From NCBI RefSeq assembly GCF_028858535.1, contig NZ_JAPMOU010000004.1, forward strand, positions 62,001-126,000: a stretch of 64,000 nucleotides of DNA. The letters run 5' to 3'. How positions within the stretch are numbered: position 1 is the stretch's first letter; the number at the start of each line of letters is the position of its first letter. Below, in pieces: positions 31,004-40,874 of this stretch. Under the pieces are notes generated by a model. The model ran no database searches, had not been told where the DNA came from, and saw only the letters and a list, made by a program, of their open reading frames with translations. The DNA is from Spartinivicinus poritis (lineage in GTDB: Bacteria > Pseudomonadota > Gammaproteobacteria > Pseudomonadales > Zooshikellaceae). A program made the translations under genes and the position numbers.

Positions 31004-32038
31004 ATGAGTAAACGCCGCCTAAACCGCCGCCAAGCTTGGCGAATTGAAAAAATCCAACAAGAGCGAGCCAAGCGAGCCGAAAAAAAAGGCGACTCGTTTG
31101 AGCAGCAACTGACTTCAGGCAAACTTGGCCCTGAACAGCATGGGCTTATTACTACCCACTATGGCACTCAAATTGATGTTGAGCCATTAAATCAGCCTGG
31201 TGCTCGCTATCGCTGTCATATTCGAGCCAACCTACCCGCCTTAGTAACTGGTGACCAGATTGTTTGGCGTGCTGGTGCCGACTTTACTGGAGTAGTTGTT
31301 GCCAGCCTGCCAAGGAAGTCTCTCCTGTCTCGTCCTGATAGTCGAGGCCAATTAAAACCCGTAGCTGCCAATATAGATTATATCGTGATTGTAGTGGCTC
31401 CGCGGCCCACACCTTATGCAAATTTAATTGACCGCTACTTGGTTGCTGCTGAGCTGACTGATATAGAGCCTGTTATCCTGCTCAACAAAACTGACTTACT
31501 AACTACTGAACCTGAGCTTGAAGCACCACTGGCAGAAATGCTAAAGATTTACAGCGATATTGGCTACCAGGTATTGCAAGCTTCTACTACCCTTGAGCAC
31601 GGCCTGGATCAGCTCACTACTCTACTTGATGCCCACACTAGTGTATTTGTTGGCCAGTCTGGGGTTGGCAAGTCATCTTTAGTTAACATGCTGCTACCTG
31701 ATGTCGAAGCCAAAGTAGGTGACTTATCAGCGGTCTCTGGAAAAGGCACCCATACCACAACAGCCGCAACCCTATTTCACTTCCCTACTGGCGGTAAGCT
31801 GATTGACTCACCAGGCATTCGTGAGTTCGCCCTTTGGTCAATGGACCGTTTTACTTTAGCGCAGGGTTTTAAAGAGTTTAGGGAAGTGCTCGGTCTGTGC
31901 AAATTTCGCAACTGCCAACATGAACAAGAACCTGGCTGCGCTTTACGCCAAGCGGTAAAAGATGGAAAAATTCATCCAGACCGAGTGGCCAGCTTCAAGC
32001 ACATCGCCCAGTCTTTAGAGGATAACAATAGCTACTAA
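31004..32038 (+). CDS. rsgA: Small ribosomal subunit biogenesis GTPase RsgA
   Basis: Circularly permuted GTPase that checks late 30S assembly. The 344 residues start with a basic tail MSKRRLNRRQAWRIEK, an OB fold, then G4 (LLNKTDL), G1 (GQSGVGKSSLVNML) and G3 (DSPGIREF) in permuted order, and a zinc finger CKFRNCQHEQEPGCALRQAV. It is upstream of and convergent with motB, as in Pseudomonas. The ribosome-binding site is weak, but the N-terminus is typical. Confidence 0.97.
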   Translation: MSKRRLNRRQAWRIEKIQQERAKRAEKKGDSFEQQLTSGKLGPEQHGLITTHYGTQIDVEPLNQPGARYRCHIRANLPALVTGDQIVWRAGADFTGVVVASLPRKSLLSRPDSRGQLKPVAANIDYIVIVVAPRPTPYANLIDRYLVAAELTDIEPVILLNKTDLLTTEPELEAPLAEMLKIYSDIGYQVLQASTTLEHGLDQLTTLLDAHTSVFVGQSGVGKSSLVNMLLPDVEAKVGDLSAVSGKGTHTTTAATLFHFPTGGKLIDSPGIREFALWSMDRFTLAQGFKEFREVLGLCKFRNCQHEQEPGCALRQAVKDGKIHPDRVASFKHIAQSLEDNNSY

Positions 32039-32070
32039 CATCTCCCTTCAGCACACCCGCTTGCTAGAAC

Positions 32071-33036
32071 TTATGGCTGATTTAACTTAGCTTTATCTTG
32101 AGCATCAAAGATATTTAGCTGTTTACGTTCTAGTAATGGTTGTTGCGGGTTAGCAGACTCTTTCTCCACAGCTTTGGATTTGCCCGATACTCCCGATAAA
32201 TTCAATTCGGCTTGCTTGCTTAAAATTAAAATATCAATTCGGCGGTTAACCGGACTCTTCGGTTTTTTAACATCAAATAATACGGAGTCTCCCAGCCCTA
32301 CCACTTGTGCTATTTGCTGTTTTTTTACACCTCCAAATAACAAGGTTCTCCGTGCAGTATTAGCCCTGTCAGCAGAGAGCTCCCAGTTGCCATAATCATC
32401 CCGGGTGCCAAATGGAGTAGCATCTGTATGGCCACTGATGCTTATTTTATTGGGCACTGAAGCCACCATGGGGGCCAGCTCTAATAAAATATCTTCAAAG
32501 TAAAATTTTAACTCAGCACTACCACTAGCAAACATAGGCTTTTTATCTGCATCAACAATCTGAATGCGCAAGCCATTTGGTGTAACATCCATAATCAATT
32601 GATCTTTAAACTTCCTTAATACGGGATTTTCTTTTACTTTTTTCTTTAGCTCCGTCAGCAAAGACTCCAGTCGTTGCTTTTCCATTTGTTCAGCCATAGT
32701 GGTCTTGGCACCCACCTCGGTTAGCTCATCCATCTTATCTTGCTGTTTTTTGTATTCTTTTGGTGAGCCAATACCAGCTTGATTGGCAACCATTGGACTA
32801 CCACCTAAATCAATTGCATAGGGGCTGGCTTTGTCGCTTTGGCCTGAAGGGTCTTGAAAGTAGCCCGCAATTATAACTTTTTGCTCTTCTGTGGATTGGG
32901 ATATCAACCAGAGGACCAGAAAAAACGCCATCATTGCTGTAGCGAAATCAGCAAATGCAATCTTCCATGAGCCTCCATGATGGCCATGCCCCCCTTTTTT
33001 ATACCGCTTGATGACTATTGATTCTTCACGTTCCAT
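32071..33036 (-). CDS. motB: Flagellar motor stator protein MotB
   Basis: Stator subunit that anchors the proton channel to peptidoglycan. The 321 residues show a basic N-terminus, one membrane helix (about 26-48) with the proton-binding Asp30 in FADFATAMMAFF, a plug and linker region, and an OmpA-like peptidoglycan-binding domain (about 150-275, SISGHTDATPFG and NWELSADRANTARR). The residue pattern suggests a proton rather than a sodium stator. It follows motA by 2 bp and is cotranscribed with it. Confidence 0.96.
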   Translation of the reverse strand: MEREESIVIKRYKKGGHGHHGGSWKIAFADFATAMMAFFLVLWLISQSTEEQKVIIAGYFQDPSGQSDKASPYAIDLGGSPMVANQAGIGSPKEYKKQQDKMDELTEVGAKTTMAEQMEKQRLESLLTELKKKVKENPVLRKFKDQLIMDVTPNGLRIQIVDADKKPMFASGSAELKFYFEDILLELAPMVASVPNKISISGHTDATPFGTRDDYGNWELSADRANTARRTLLFGGVKKQQIAQVVGLGDSVLFDVKKPKSPVNRRIDILILSKQAELNLSGVSGKSKAVEKESANPQQPLLERKQLNIFDAQDKAKLNQP

Positions 33037-33038
33037 AA

Positions 33039-33890
33039 CTACCGTGATCTAATATGCTGCTCCAATTCAACGAAGGATGGGCGAGAGTGTGCATAGAGTG
33101 CCTTACGGCCAAATTCGACTGATAATGCTGGCGGCATTCCTCCTAGAGATGCCACCAAACATGCTTTCACACACTCATATGCATTGAGTTCTTCCTGTAC
33201 ATTATGTTCCATTGCCTGAGCCATAGGGCCTACAAAACCATAGGCAAATAAAATCCCTAAAAAAGTCCCAACCAGTGCTGCGGCAACATGAGCACCCAGC
33301 TCTTCAGCAGGCCCACCCAGATCTTTCATAGTAATGACAATGCCTAATACTGCAGCCACAATCCCAAACCCTGGTAAACCGTCAGCTACTTTAGTGACTG
33401 CATGATAGGGGTGCTCCAGTTCTTCAGCTCGGGTTTCTATTTCCATATCAAACAGACTTTCCAGCTCATGCGGTGCCATATTGCCAGACGACATCAACCG
33501 TAAGTAGTCAGCAATAAACTCGGTCAAGTGATGATCACGTAAAATAACGGGATAGCGGGAAAAGATGGCACTGCCAGCAGGGTCTTCCAAATCAGCTTCA
33601 ATTGCCATCATGCCATCACGACGACTTTTATTTAAAAGTTCATATAATAAACCCAATAAATCCATAAAAAAGGCATTATTAAATTTTGAACCAAATAAAA
33701 CAGTAGGAATTTGCTTCACTACATCAGCAAATGTAGAAAGGGGATTAGCAATAAAAAAAGCGCCTAACGCAGCCCCACAAATAATTAATAGCTCAAGAGG
33801 TTGCCAAATAGCTAACAGCTCTCCTTTTGCCAGGACATAGCCACCTAGCACGCTACCAATAACTGTCAAAATACCTATGATCTTAAACAT
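33039..33890 (-). CDS. motA: Flagellar motor stator protein MotA
   Basis: Inner-membrane stator subunit that with MotB conducts ions to drive flagellar rotation. The 283 residues have four membrane helices (about 3-22, 30-48, 170-192, 203-225). The large cytoplasmic loop carries the charged residues for FliG contact (SRRDGMMAIEADLEDP), and the channel helices contain DGLPGFGIVAAVLGIVITM and AALVGTFLGILFAYGFVGP. The 234-bp gap upstream separates it from the divergent HDOD gene. Confidence 0.96.
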   Translation of the reverse strand: MFKIIGILTVIGSVLGGYVLAKGELLAIWQPLELLIICGAALGAFFIANPLSTFADVVKQIPTVLFGSKFNNAFFMDLLGLLYELLNKSRRDGMMAIEADLEDPAGSAIFSRYPVILRDHHLTEFIADYLRLMSSGNMAPHELESLFDMEIETRAEELEHPYHAVTKVADGLPGFGIVAAVLGIVITMKDLGGPAEELGAHVAAALVGTFLGILFAYGFVGPMAQAMEHNVQEELNAYECVKACLVASLGGMPPALSVEFGRKALYAHSRPSFVELEQHIRSR

Positions 33891-34124
33891 CTTCGCTTAA
33901 GCTCCAAGGTTAAACAAACTCCACCTGATGACAAGTTGATAATCATGACAATATTTTCTAAATACAGCATTTAATAGTCAGGATAGCGGGGTTTACACAG
34001 CTCCGGTTGTGTTTCACTCTATTGTCATTAATGTTTAAGCAGAAAAGCTAAAATTCACCAATACTTAATAACCACTGACTATAATCAAGTAAAGGCCATT
34101 TGACTGTTTTAGACAAATTCAACC

Positions 34125-35786
34125 ATGGAAACAACACAACCAGTGCATGGAGTTGCCGCATGGCAGCAGCTATTAAAAAAACAGACGTTACCAATTCCAA
34201 CAACCACCCAAGCTGCGCTATCAGAAGCTATCACTGAAAATAATACCCTACCTCCACTGGCAGCTATTATCAGGCATTGCCCGTTGACCGCTTTCCATAT
34301 GTTTCATCAAGCAAATAAAAGCCGTGAAACTACTCATGACATTCGGGTAAAAAGCCTTGAGCATGCTATGGCAATGCTCGGTGTAGATGCTATTAAAGTG
34401 TTTATCAATTCAGTTAGGACTTTCAATCCACTCAGTGACAATCCAAAAACCAATTGCCTTACAAAAGAAGTAAGCAATAGCATTCACGCCGCCCATCAAG
34501 CCCAATACTGGTTCAAGCAAAAAACCCGTAAAACCAGTGAAGAAGTTTTCTGGTCAGCACTTTTTTTTAATGTCACCCGCTGGGCACTGGCTTTACAAAC
34601 CCCTACACAAATGCAGCTCATCCAGCAGAGTGGCGGTAAGCATGCGCAGGCAATAGAGCGTCAAATATTAGGCTGTACTATTTCAACCCTGCAGTTAGCC
34701 TTAGATGACTACTGGTCACTACCTTGTATTAGCCACCATGCGTGGGAGCAACTTCGAGCAACCAAGCCCAGCAGCTGGATTGCCATGAGCCGATTTGGCA
34801 GGCAAAAACCAGAGCATGGTTATACCCACGCCAGTGAGAGGGCTGAACGACGCTTTCAAGACAAAAAGGAGCAAGACCCACAGTTTAGATTGTTACTGGG
34901 TACTCCCGCTGCATTTATATTTTGGGCAAATGCCCTAGCTCAATGCAGTCGCTATAGCTGGTTTAGTATAAATAGCAGCCGGCTCAGTGGTCTAATGGCA
35001 GCGCTACTTAATAAAGGCTGGGATAAAACCACACAAACAATCCATCAAGAAGCTGTTAACCTTTCCCACAAACTAACTTATGGCTATGGACCTGCACCTG
35101 CAGTAGGGCTGGTTAATAGTGAAGTTCTTTACCATGAACCTAAATTAACTAGGCCCCAGAAAAAGCCCTCGCCTACCAGCCCTTCTCAAACCAAAGAAGC
35201 TAAGCCCACAACGCCTGCGATTAAACCTATACCTGCACCTGTCACACCACAAAGCATTGCTGAAAAGCAGGGGGATATAGCTCACTTTGAGCAAATTGTT
35301 GAAAATCTAAAGGAGCAACCAGAAAGATATCCAACACTAGCATCTCTAATTGATATCTTAACGGAAGCAATCATAGAGGGTTTAGCCTATGAACGGTTAA
35401 TTATTGCCTTAACCAATAAAGAAAGAACCCGGCTAAAAAGCTATCGCTGCCACCCCAAAACAGAAAAAGTACAATTTGAAATAGTTCTAGCAACTGCTCC
35501 TTTTTTTAATGACTTACTAAAAAAACAACAAACTATTTGGGTTAAAGGTAAAGAACAACCCGATACTTGGGCTAAAATACCCGGCTCATTTAAAAAGGCA
35601 GTTGAACATGACCACTTCATGCTACAAACCCTCACCATGCCAAGAAAAGCAATTGGAATGCTATATGTAGATATGCCCTACTCTAATAGCTTATTTAAAG
35701 TGGCTGACTTCAGATATTTACAAGCTTTAGGAAACGCTAGCCGTATAACACTGCTATCAATGGCGCAAAGCAAAAAGCGGCGTTAG
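34125..35786 (+). CDS. HDOD-domain protein with C-terminal GAF-like region
   Basis: Signalling protein of unknown partner. The N-terminal part (about 20-300) resembles an HDOD domain (LPPLAAIIRHCPLTAFHMFHQA, SLEHAMAMLGVDAIKVFI, and the helical bundle that follows). A Pro/Lys/Thr-rich linker (about 345-385) joins it to a C-terminal region (about 395-545) with GAF-like pattern, including IGMLYVDMPYS and LQALGNASRITLL. It has no membrane segment and no intact HD metal site. It stands between motA and the sulfurtransferase/psd pair, matching a conserved gene I recall at that place in Pseudomonas. Good confidence in the HDOD fold, less in the GAF call. Confidence 0.75.
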   Translation: METTQPVHGVAAWQQLLKKQTLPIPTTTQAALSEAITENNTLPPLAAIIRHCPLTAFHMFHQANKSRETTHDIRVKSLEHAMAMLGVDAIKVFINSVRTFNPLSDNPKTNCLTKEVSNSIHAAHQAQYWFKQKTRKTSEEVFWSALFFNVTRWALALQTPTQMQLIQQSGGKHAQAIERQILGCTISTLQLALDDYWSLPCISHHAWEQLRATKPSSWIAMSRFGRQKPEHGYTHASERAERRFQDKKEQDPQFRLLLGTPAAFIFWANALAQCSRYSWFSINSSRLSGLMAALLNKGWDKTTQTIHQEAVNLSHKLTYGYGPAPAVGLVNSEVLYHEPKLTRPQKKPSPTSPSQTKEAKPTTPAIKPIPAPVTPQSIAEKQGDIAHFEQIVENLKEQPERYPTLASLIDILTEAIIEGLAYERLIIALTNKERTRLKSYRCHPKTEKVQFEIVLATAPFFNDLLKKQQTIWVKGKEQPDTWAKIPGSFKKAVEHDHFMLQTLTMPRKAIGMLYVDMPYSNSLFKVADFRYLQALGNASRITLLSMAQSKKRR

Positions 35787-36431
35787 GCCAAATATTTCCT
35801 TAGGCCTCAGTCATGTCACATAAAGCTTAACACATAAAAATCTCTGTAAATTTCACTGACAAATCAACACTGATAAAACCAACATTAACTATCCATTCAG
35901 TTATTTTAATATTGGCTACTGTCACTAACGCAAAATAAGTTTATCCACTCTTTACTAACCAGCCTTTTTTAGTCAGCTTTATTAAGCCCTTAGCCTAGAC
36001 AGTTAATTTGGAATATATTTTACCTCCCCCAAAAATAAGAACTGCACCACAAATAAAAGAGAGCACATCAACACTCTTTTAAAAATTTGATCAGTTTTAC
36101 ATCAACAAAATAAATACACGCGAAGAAGAATATAAAGCTAACCAAATTCTTGGAATCATTCAAAGTATTACGCCTCTAATGCTTGCTAAAAAAAATCACG
36201 TGAGTATTTTAATTAAACATCGTATATGACCTGACAGCAGTTTATTAGGTAAATAAAAAAGTAATCTGCAATCAGCTAAATCAATAAAGCCTTATATTTA
36301 ATAGCGCTTTATATAAATAAGTTTGACATACAACTAACTATTTTTGTGACTCTTTTCAATTAATAACTGATTTTCTATTAACAGGTTTAGTAGCAATTAA
36401 CTTTTATACCAATAACCAGAGGAGCTATTGA
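35787..36431. other. AT-rich intergenic region with a possible gene remnant
   Basis: Very AT-rich 645 bp marking the start of the small accessory insert. One open stretch (36083-36229, reading ...NTREEEYKANQILGIIQS... and ending at TGA) has protein-like composition but neither start codon nor ribosome-binding site, and may be the tail of a lost gene. I see no RNA gene or clear promoter. Confidence 0.35.
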
Positions 36432-37424
36432 ATGTCCCAATCAAACAGAACAAAGCTATACCAGTGGTGTAGTCTCTTGCTTTGTCTGGTGGGCAATATG
36501 TTCAGTAGTTCTGCCATTGCCAGCCAAACAGTTCGTATTGAAGTCGACCGGCTTAATGTAAGAGCTGCTCCTAATACCCAAGCCAGTGTCATAGGCACTG
36601 TTTCTGTGGGCCAGGTTTATGTAAGCATTGCTAGCCAAAGTGGCTGGAGAAGAATCTGGTTTGATAGTCGCACGGGTTGGGTAAGCAGCCGTTATGTCAG
36701 CCGTACAAGCAAAAAGTCCAAAAAAGTTAAAGTGGGATCGTTAAATGTCAGAAGTGGCCCTGGTACTCACTATCGAACTATTGGCCAAACCTCTAATAAT
36801 GCAGAATGGGCTATTGCAGAAACGCGGGGAGGCTGGGACAAAATTTACTTTGGAGGCAGTCATCGCTGGATTTATGGCAAGTTCCTCAACAACCCCAACC
36901 CCCCCCGAGCGCCAAAATCCAATGCAGGCTTTATTCAGCTTCCAGCCAAAGGAAAAGGCTTTTATTCAACTAAGCCAGCCAACCGTTCCTGGGGATTACC
37001 TCGCTTAGTCTATGGCTTACAAAAATCTTCTTTAGCCTGGCATCGCGATCATCCTAACTGGGGCAAAATTGGCATAGGCGACCTTTCTCTTAAGCAAGGT
37101 GGCCGAATGTCAGGCCATGTCAGCCACCAACGTGGAGAGGATGTTGATATCCGACTTATTCGCAAAGATGGTGCAGCCAAAGGCACGACAATTTATCAAA
37201 AACACTACTCCAGCAAAAGAAATCTAGAATATATAAAAACCTATCTCAAAAAATACTTTGAAGTTGATTTAATTTTCTTTAATGACAACAAAGTTTTTAG
37301 CATGCTGCCTTCACACAATGGCAAGCGCTACGGCGATTGCCGTAAAAAACCTGGTACTACAGGTGTAGCCTATGTGATGTGCTGGCCTAATCATCATGAT
37401 CACTTTCACCTACGTATTAAGTGA
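36432..37424 (+). CDS. Exported murein endopeptidase of the MepA (M74) family with two SH3b domains
   Basis: Periplasmic peptidase expected to cut D-Ala-meso-DAP cross-links. The 330 residues are a signal peptide (about 1-31), two bacterial SH3 domains (about 35-93 VDRLNVRAAPNT; about 96-155 VGSLNVRSGPGTHY) and an M74 catalytic domain (about 165-330). Zinc-site motifs are MSGHVSHQRGEDVDIR and the C-terminal HHDHFHLRI. E. coli MepA lacks the SH3b pair, so this is a domain-augmented version that may be anchored to the wall. The next gene overlaps its stop by 4 bp. Confidence 0.88.
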   Translation: MSQSNRTKLYQWCSLLLCLVGNMFSSSAIASQTVRIEVDRLNVRAAPNTQASVIGTVSVGQVYVSIASQSGWRRIWFDSRTGWVSSRYVSRTSKKSKKVKVGSLNVRSGPGTHYRTIGQTSNNAEWAIAETRGGWDKIYFGGSHRWIYGKFLNNPNPPRAPKSNAGFIQLPAKGKGFYSTKPANRSWGLPRLVYGLQKSSLAWHRDHPNWGKIGIGDLSLKQGGRMSGHVSHQRGEDVDIRLIRKDGAAKGTTIYQKHYSSKRNLEYIKTYLKKYFEVDLIFFNDNKVFSMLPSHNGKRYGDCRKKPGTTGVAYVMCWPNHHDHFHLRIK

Positions 37425-38560
37425 TAGATATGGACGTTACAGGACTCATCAACCAAACCGAGCAGAAACTAAAAAAACAGCTTGCTATCAGTATTTGTAT
37501 TTCTAGCCTGATCAGCGGTGCTATTGGCTACTCACTTGGGCAATATAATACAGTTGCAACAGATACTCAGATTGCTGCAACTGAATCACCTTCTCAAGAA
37601 AAACCCGTTGTTCAAGACAGTCCATTTACAGCTTCACCTAAACCAGAAAATCAAGAATTAGCTGTTGATGAAGAAGCTGCTAGCCAACAAAATGAACCAG
37701 GAAAGAGCAGTGAAGTTGTAAAAGCTCGTCCAGAACAGGTAATTATTGATTTATTTGCAAAATTAGAGTCGCTAGCTGGACACCCAACACCTTTTGCTGA
37801 AGGGCTGCAACAACAATTAGAAGCAAAGCTTTTACAAGAAATACAACAAAACCCAGCAGCATTAAAGTGGGCAATTGCCAAATTCCGCTCTAACCTAAAC
37901 GAAATACCAGGACAAATGCTTGGTGTATTACTTGGCACCATCCAAGACCCTGAAGTAGAAGAATTATCTTTAGAACTAACTGGCAGCACAGTTAAATCTG
38001 AAAAAGTCGCTGGCTTAGAATTAATGAGCCGCCTGGGGATCTTCCAGGAAAAGCAGCGAGATAAAATTCTCAATGTTATTAATAGTGAAACTGATCCCGA
38101 AGTATTAGGTGCGGCTATCTTTGCAATGCAAAAACACCCTACCAGCCCCGATGATTCCCAACTAATAATGGATAGCTTTCAATCATTAAGTCAGCACCCA
38201 AACCCCGAGTTAAGAAGGCGATCCTTAATAGCTATTGCCGACTGGGCCTCTAGCACAGACCAACTCCAACCGGTAGTAACAGCTTTAAGCGATAACTCTG
38301 TGGATGTACGTGCTGGTGCTGCATTCGCCTTAGCACGATCACGATTTGTTAATGAGTCAGCTACCAGCGCCCTCATCAGCACCCTGCAAGATAATGAAGA
38401 AGATTGGGCTGTACGAGAACTTGCCTGGCAAGCGCTAGCTGAAATACCCATGAGCAAAGAGCAATATCAAGCTTTTAAAGAGTTTGATGATCAACGCGCA
38501 GTGATGTTTGAAGCAAAAGATTACTCACCTGGTGCAAATACTGATGTGATGGCACCTTAG
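37421..38560 (+). CDS. Membrane-anchored HEAT-repeat protein
   Basis: A 379-residue protein of unknown specific function. It has an N-terminal membrane helix (about 20-43, ISICISSLISGAIGYSLG), a low-complexity Glu/Pro/Ser/Gln linker (about 50-105) and a helical C-terminal region (about 105-360) with HEAT/PBS-lyase-like repeats (SVDVRAGAAFALARSRF, DEEDWAVRELAWQALAEIP-type spacing). The GTG at 37421 overlaps the mepA-like stop (GTGA), suggesting coupling; an ATG at 37430 is an alternative. The pairing suggests a scaffold on the periplasmic side for the endopeptidase, but that is inference. Confidence 0.75.
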   Translation: MIDMDVTGLINQTEQKLKKQLAISICISSLISGAIGYSLGQYNTVATDTQIAATESPSQEKPVVQDSPFTASPKPENQELAVDEEAASQQNEPGKSSEVVKARPEQVIIDLFAKLESLAGHPTPFAEGLQQQLEAKLLQEIQQNPAALKWAIAKFRSNLNEIPGQMLGVLLGTIQDPEVEELSLELTGSTVKSEKVAGLELMSRLGIFQEKQRDKILNVINSETDPEVLGAAIFAMQKHPTSPDDSQLIMDSFQSLSQHPNPELRRRSLIAIADWASSTDQLQPVVTALSDNSVDVRAGAAFALARSRFVNESATSALISTLQDNEEDWAVRELAWQALAEIPMSKEQYQAFKEFDDQRAVMFEAKDYSPGANTDVMAP

Positions 38561-38605
38561 TCTATCCTATATTTGTCGTATCTCTCCTTTTACTGGTCGT
38601 ATTCA

Positions 38606-38638
38606 ATACCCTAACACTTTGAGGAGTTGTTAGGGTAT
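38606..38638. repeat. ATACCC / GGGTAT hairpin downstream of the HEAT gene
   Basis: An 11-bp perfect stem (ATACCCTAACA / TGTTAGGGTAT, 11-nt loop) with the same arms as the repeat at 22421. No T-run follows, so it may be a weak terminator, a dispersed repeat, or both. Confidence 0.45.
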
Positions 38639-38671
38639 GGTCATTTTCGTTACGGAATGACCTAAAGAATA

Positions 38672-39315
38672 ATGACTCACCTAGCCAGTAAAAAAGAACC
38701 CAGCTTTATTATTGCCACTCTCCCTATCGCTATTACTCTGCTCCTGATGTGTTGTCAGATTCTTTATTTTGGTGACTTTACTCCCCATATACCGCTCATA
38801 ATAGGGATTATCGTCACAGGTATGACAGGCAAATATTTAGGTATCAGCTGGTTAAGGCTTGAAAGCGCTATCGTTAAGGTAGTCAAAGCTGGGCTACCTT
38901 CAATTTACAAAATGGCTACTCAATTAAAGCCAGCATCGTGGCTGTCGATCAATTACTAAATCGGGGCGGTATATTATCAATAGCATTACCGGGTCGAATG
39001 TTTGCTCCTGCCTATAAAAAGATCGGCTATTCTAAATTAAACTTATCTCGTGCTATAGAAGAAGGTGGTACCCTTATTTCCCCTTTAATTCCTTGGAATG
39101 CTGGTGGTGCAGTTGTTATTACAGCCCTGAGGCTAGGAATCACTGCTGATAATTTAGAGAACTTATTATATATGCCATTGGCTTTTGCCTGCTGGCTATC
39201 ACCTATTATTAGAATCACTTACGCCTATTTGGGGATATTCAGTCCAAAAGAGTCGAGCCAGCCAGTCAATAGATCTCAAAAAAACAGAGTAAGAATGGAT
39301 ATAACTACAGCTTAA
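38672..39315 (+). pseudogene. NhaC-type Na+/H+ antiporter, internally deleted and frameshifted
   Basis: The first 95 codons (38672-38959) read as an NhaC N-terminus with two membrane helices (IIATLPIAITLLLM; LIIGIIVTGMTGKYLG). A second frame (about 38938-39315) reads as the NhaC C-terminus (LSIALPGRMFAPAY, NLSRAIEEGGTLISPLIPWN, YAYLGIF). NhaC proteins are about 450-500 residues, so roughly 300 central residues, including the ion-transport core, are missing and the two parts are in different frames. A functional antiporter is not possible. The flanking sequence shows no transposase, so the cause is probably a simple deletion. Confidence 0.85.
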
Positions 39316-39402
39316 GAAGGGGAACCTGTCCCCTCTGTTAAGGAATATAAAATTATAAGTCAGGAAATCGTTGTTTGTATCGACCTGTTATTTAAATAAG
39401 GC

Positions 39403-40038
39403 CTAGGCTTGACTATTTTTGAGTTTCAGTAACGAAAGCCCCATCATAATGAATAAGCCACCAGTGATACGATGAAACCACTGCATAAATACACGCTTTG
39501 CTAATAACCCCTTGGCCGATTTTGAGATAAACCCATAACTTAAAAGACTGATAAATGACAGCAGCATAAAGATGCCTGTGAGTACTAAAAACTGTGGTAA
39601 TAGGGCATGTTGCACATTTAAGAACTGAGGAAATAGTGCAACAAAAAATAAAATTGGTTTAGGGTTTGTAGCAGCAACAATAAAGCTTTCAGTAAAGTAA
39701 GACAATGCACTGCGTTTAGGTAAAGCTTCTGGAGTATTTAATACTCTAATGGATCGTGCGATAAGAAATTGTTTTACACCCAAATAAATCAAATAAGCTG
39801 CACCAACAATTTTGACCGTACTAAACAACAGAGCAGAACTGAGTAGTAATGCACCGAGGCCCAGCATAGAAACGGTGGAAAGCAATAATAAACCTAACAC
39901 ATTGCCGGCAGAGGAAATGGCAACAGTATTTAGATTGGTAGTGACGCCATTGGTAATGGCTAGAAATACGGCTGGCCCTGGGCTAATAATATAAAAAAAA
40001 GACACCATAGTATAGACGATAATCAGTTGTATATCCAT
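39403..40038 (-). CDS. LysE/RhtB-family amino acid exporter
   Basis: Inner-membrane exporter of about 211 residues with six hydrophobic helices. The N-terminal signature YIISPGPAVFLAITNG and the TNPKPILFFVALFPQF block are typical of LysE/RhtB (homoserine, threonine or lysine efflux). Substrate cannot be told. The frame opens five codons further upstream, but the ATG at 40038 has AGGGG seven bases ahead and is preferred. It stands alone, with no LysG-type regulator next to it. Confidence 0.88.
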   Translation of the reverse strand: MDIQLIIVYTMVSFFYIISPGPAVFLAITNGVTTNLNTVAISSAGNVLGLLLLSTVSMLGLGALLLSSALLFSTVKIVGAAYLIYLGVKQFLIARSIRVLNTPEALPKRSALSYFTESFIVAATNPKPILFFVALFPQFLNVQHALLPQFLVLTGIFMLLSFISLLSYGFISKSAKGLLAKRVFMQWFHRITGGLFIMMGLSLLKLKNSQA

Positions 40039-40154
40039 TGCCCAGCCCCTCATAATAAAGTTGTGAGAATTACATATCCCAACTATTTATCTAATCTAGC
40101 TTCAAGTAAACTACAGCGTTTTGTAATAGAAGGCAATAATTAGAAGGATAACCC

Positions 40155-40194
40155 AGAATGTAAAAAGGGAGCAAAGGCTCCCTTTTTACATTCT
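40155..40194 (-). terminator. Perfect terminator hairpin after the CBS gene
   Basis: An 18-bp perfect inverted repeat centred on GGGAGC / GCTCCC with a 4-nt loop and a T-run inside the 3' arm. It is 25 bp downstream of the CBS gene on the - strand. Its symmetry could allow termination in both directions. Confidence 0.9.
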
Positions 40195-40218
40195 TTACAT
40201 TCAGCTCAGCTACACAAC

Positions 40219-40800
40219 CTAAAGCGCTTGATGGTTATGTACCACATTAAAAATATCAGAAAAATTTTGAGCTTTTTCTTGGATATTTAAAGCAGTGTCA
40301 GTGACTCTAGATAGATAAGCAGAGGATACCACGCCTATCATGGCATCTCCTGCAATTACTAATAAGTGCTGTGCGCCTTGTTGCTGTAAGGTTTTCACTA
40401 GATCCCCTACTTTAGCATGGCAAATATCAGAGTATTTTAAAGTACCCAGATATTCAATGGGTACCATGATGTCTTTTACTGTTAGCTCCTGCCGTTGTTT
40501 ATCCATTTTATTGGCAATAGCCAGCACTTTACGTCCTTCCAAATCTGCAGTAGTAACAATACCGAGAATTTCATCATCATTATTAACCACAAACTTGAGA
40601 CAATCATGGCTGTTATGCATGATCAATAAGGCTGTATTAATATTGGTTTCTGCTTCCATTACATGGGCTTCAAGCTGTACAAACCGTAATAAAGCTTCTT
40701 CAGCAGGGCTCTCGAAACGGAGCCGTTTGGTCATGACGGCTGCTTTATTAACTTTAAATTCATTTTTCATAACCACAGGAAGTTCATTGAAGCTAGTCAT
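40219..40800 (-). CDS. CBS-domain protein
   Basis: A 193-residue soluble protein. Residues about 40-190 form a CBS pair: first half with NINTALLIMHNSHDCLKFVVNNDDEILGIVTTADL-type pattern, second with KVGDLVKTLQQQGAQHLLVIAGDAMIGVVSSAYL-type pattern. CBS pairs usually sense adenine nucleotides. No catalytic domain is attached, so it is probably a regulatory module for another protein. GAGGGT precedes the ATG, and a strong terminator follows the stop. It is within the accessory insert between the HDOD gene and rhdA. Confidence 0.8.
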   Translation of the reverse strand: MTSFNELPVVMKNEFKVNKAAVMTKRLRFESPAEEALLRFVQLEAHVMEAETNINTALLIMHNSHDCLKFVVNNDDEILGIVTTADLEGRKVLAIANKMDKQRQELTVKDIMVPIEYLGTLKYSDICHAKVGDLVKTLQQQGAQHLLVIAGDAMIGVVSSAYLSRVTDTALNIQEKAQNFSDIFNVVHNHQAL

Positions 40801-40874
40801 TTTAATACCCTCAATTATAATTTTAAAATTTATCTATACGTTTTAGGAAGATGAATTATCTACGATGATAGTTT

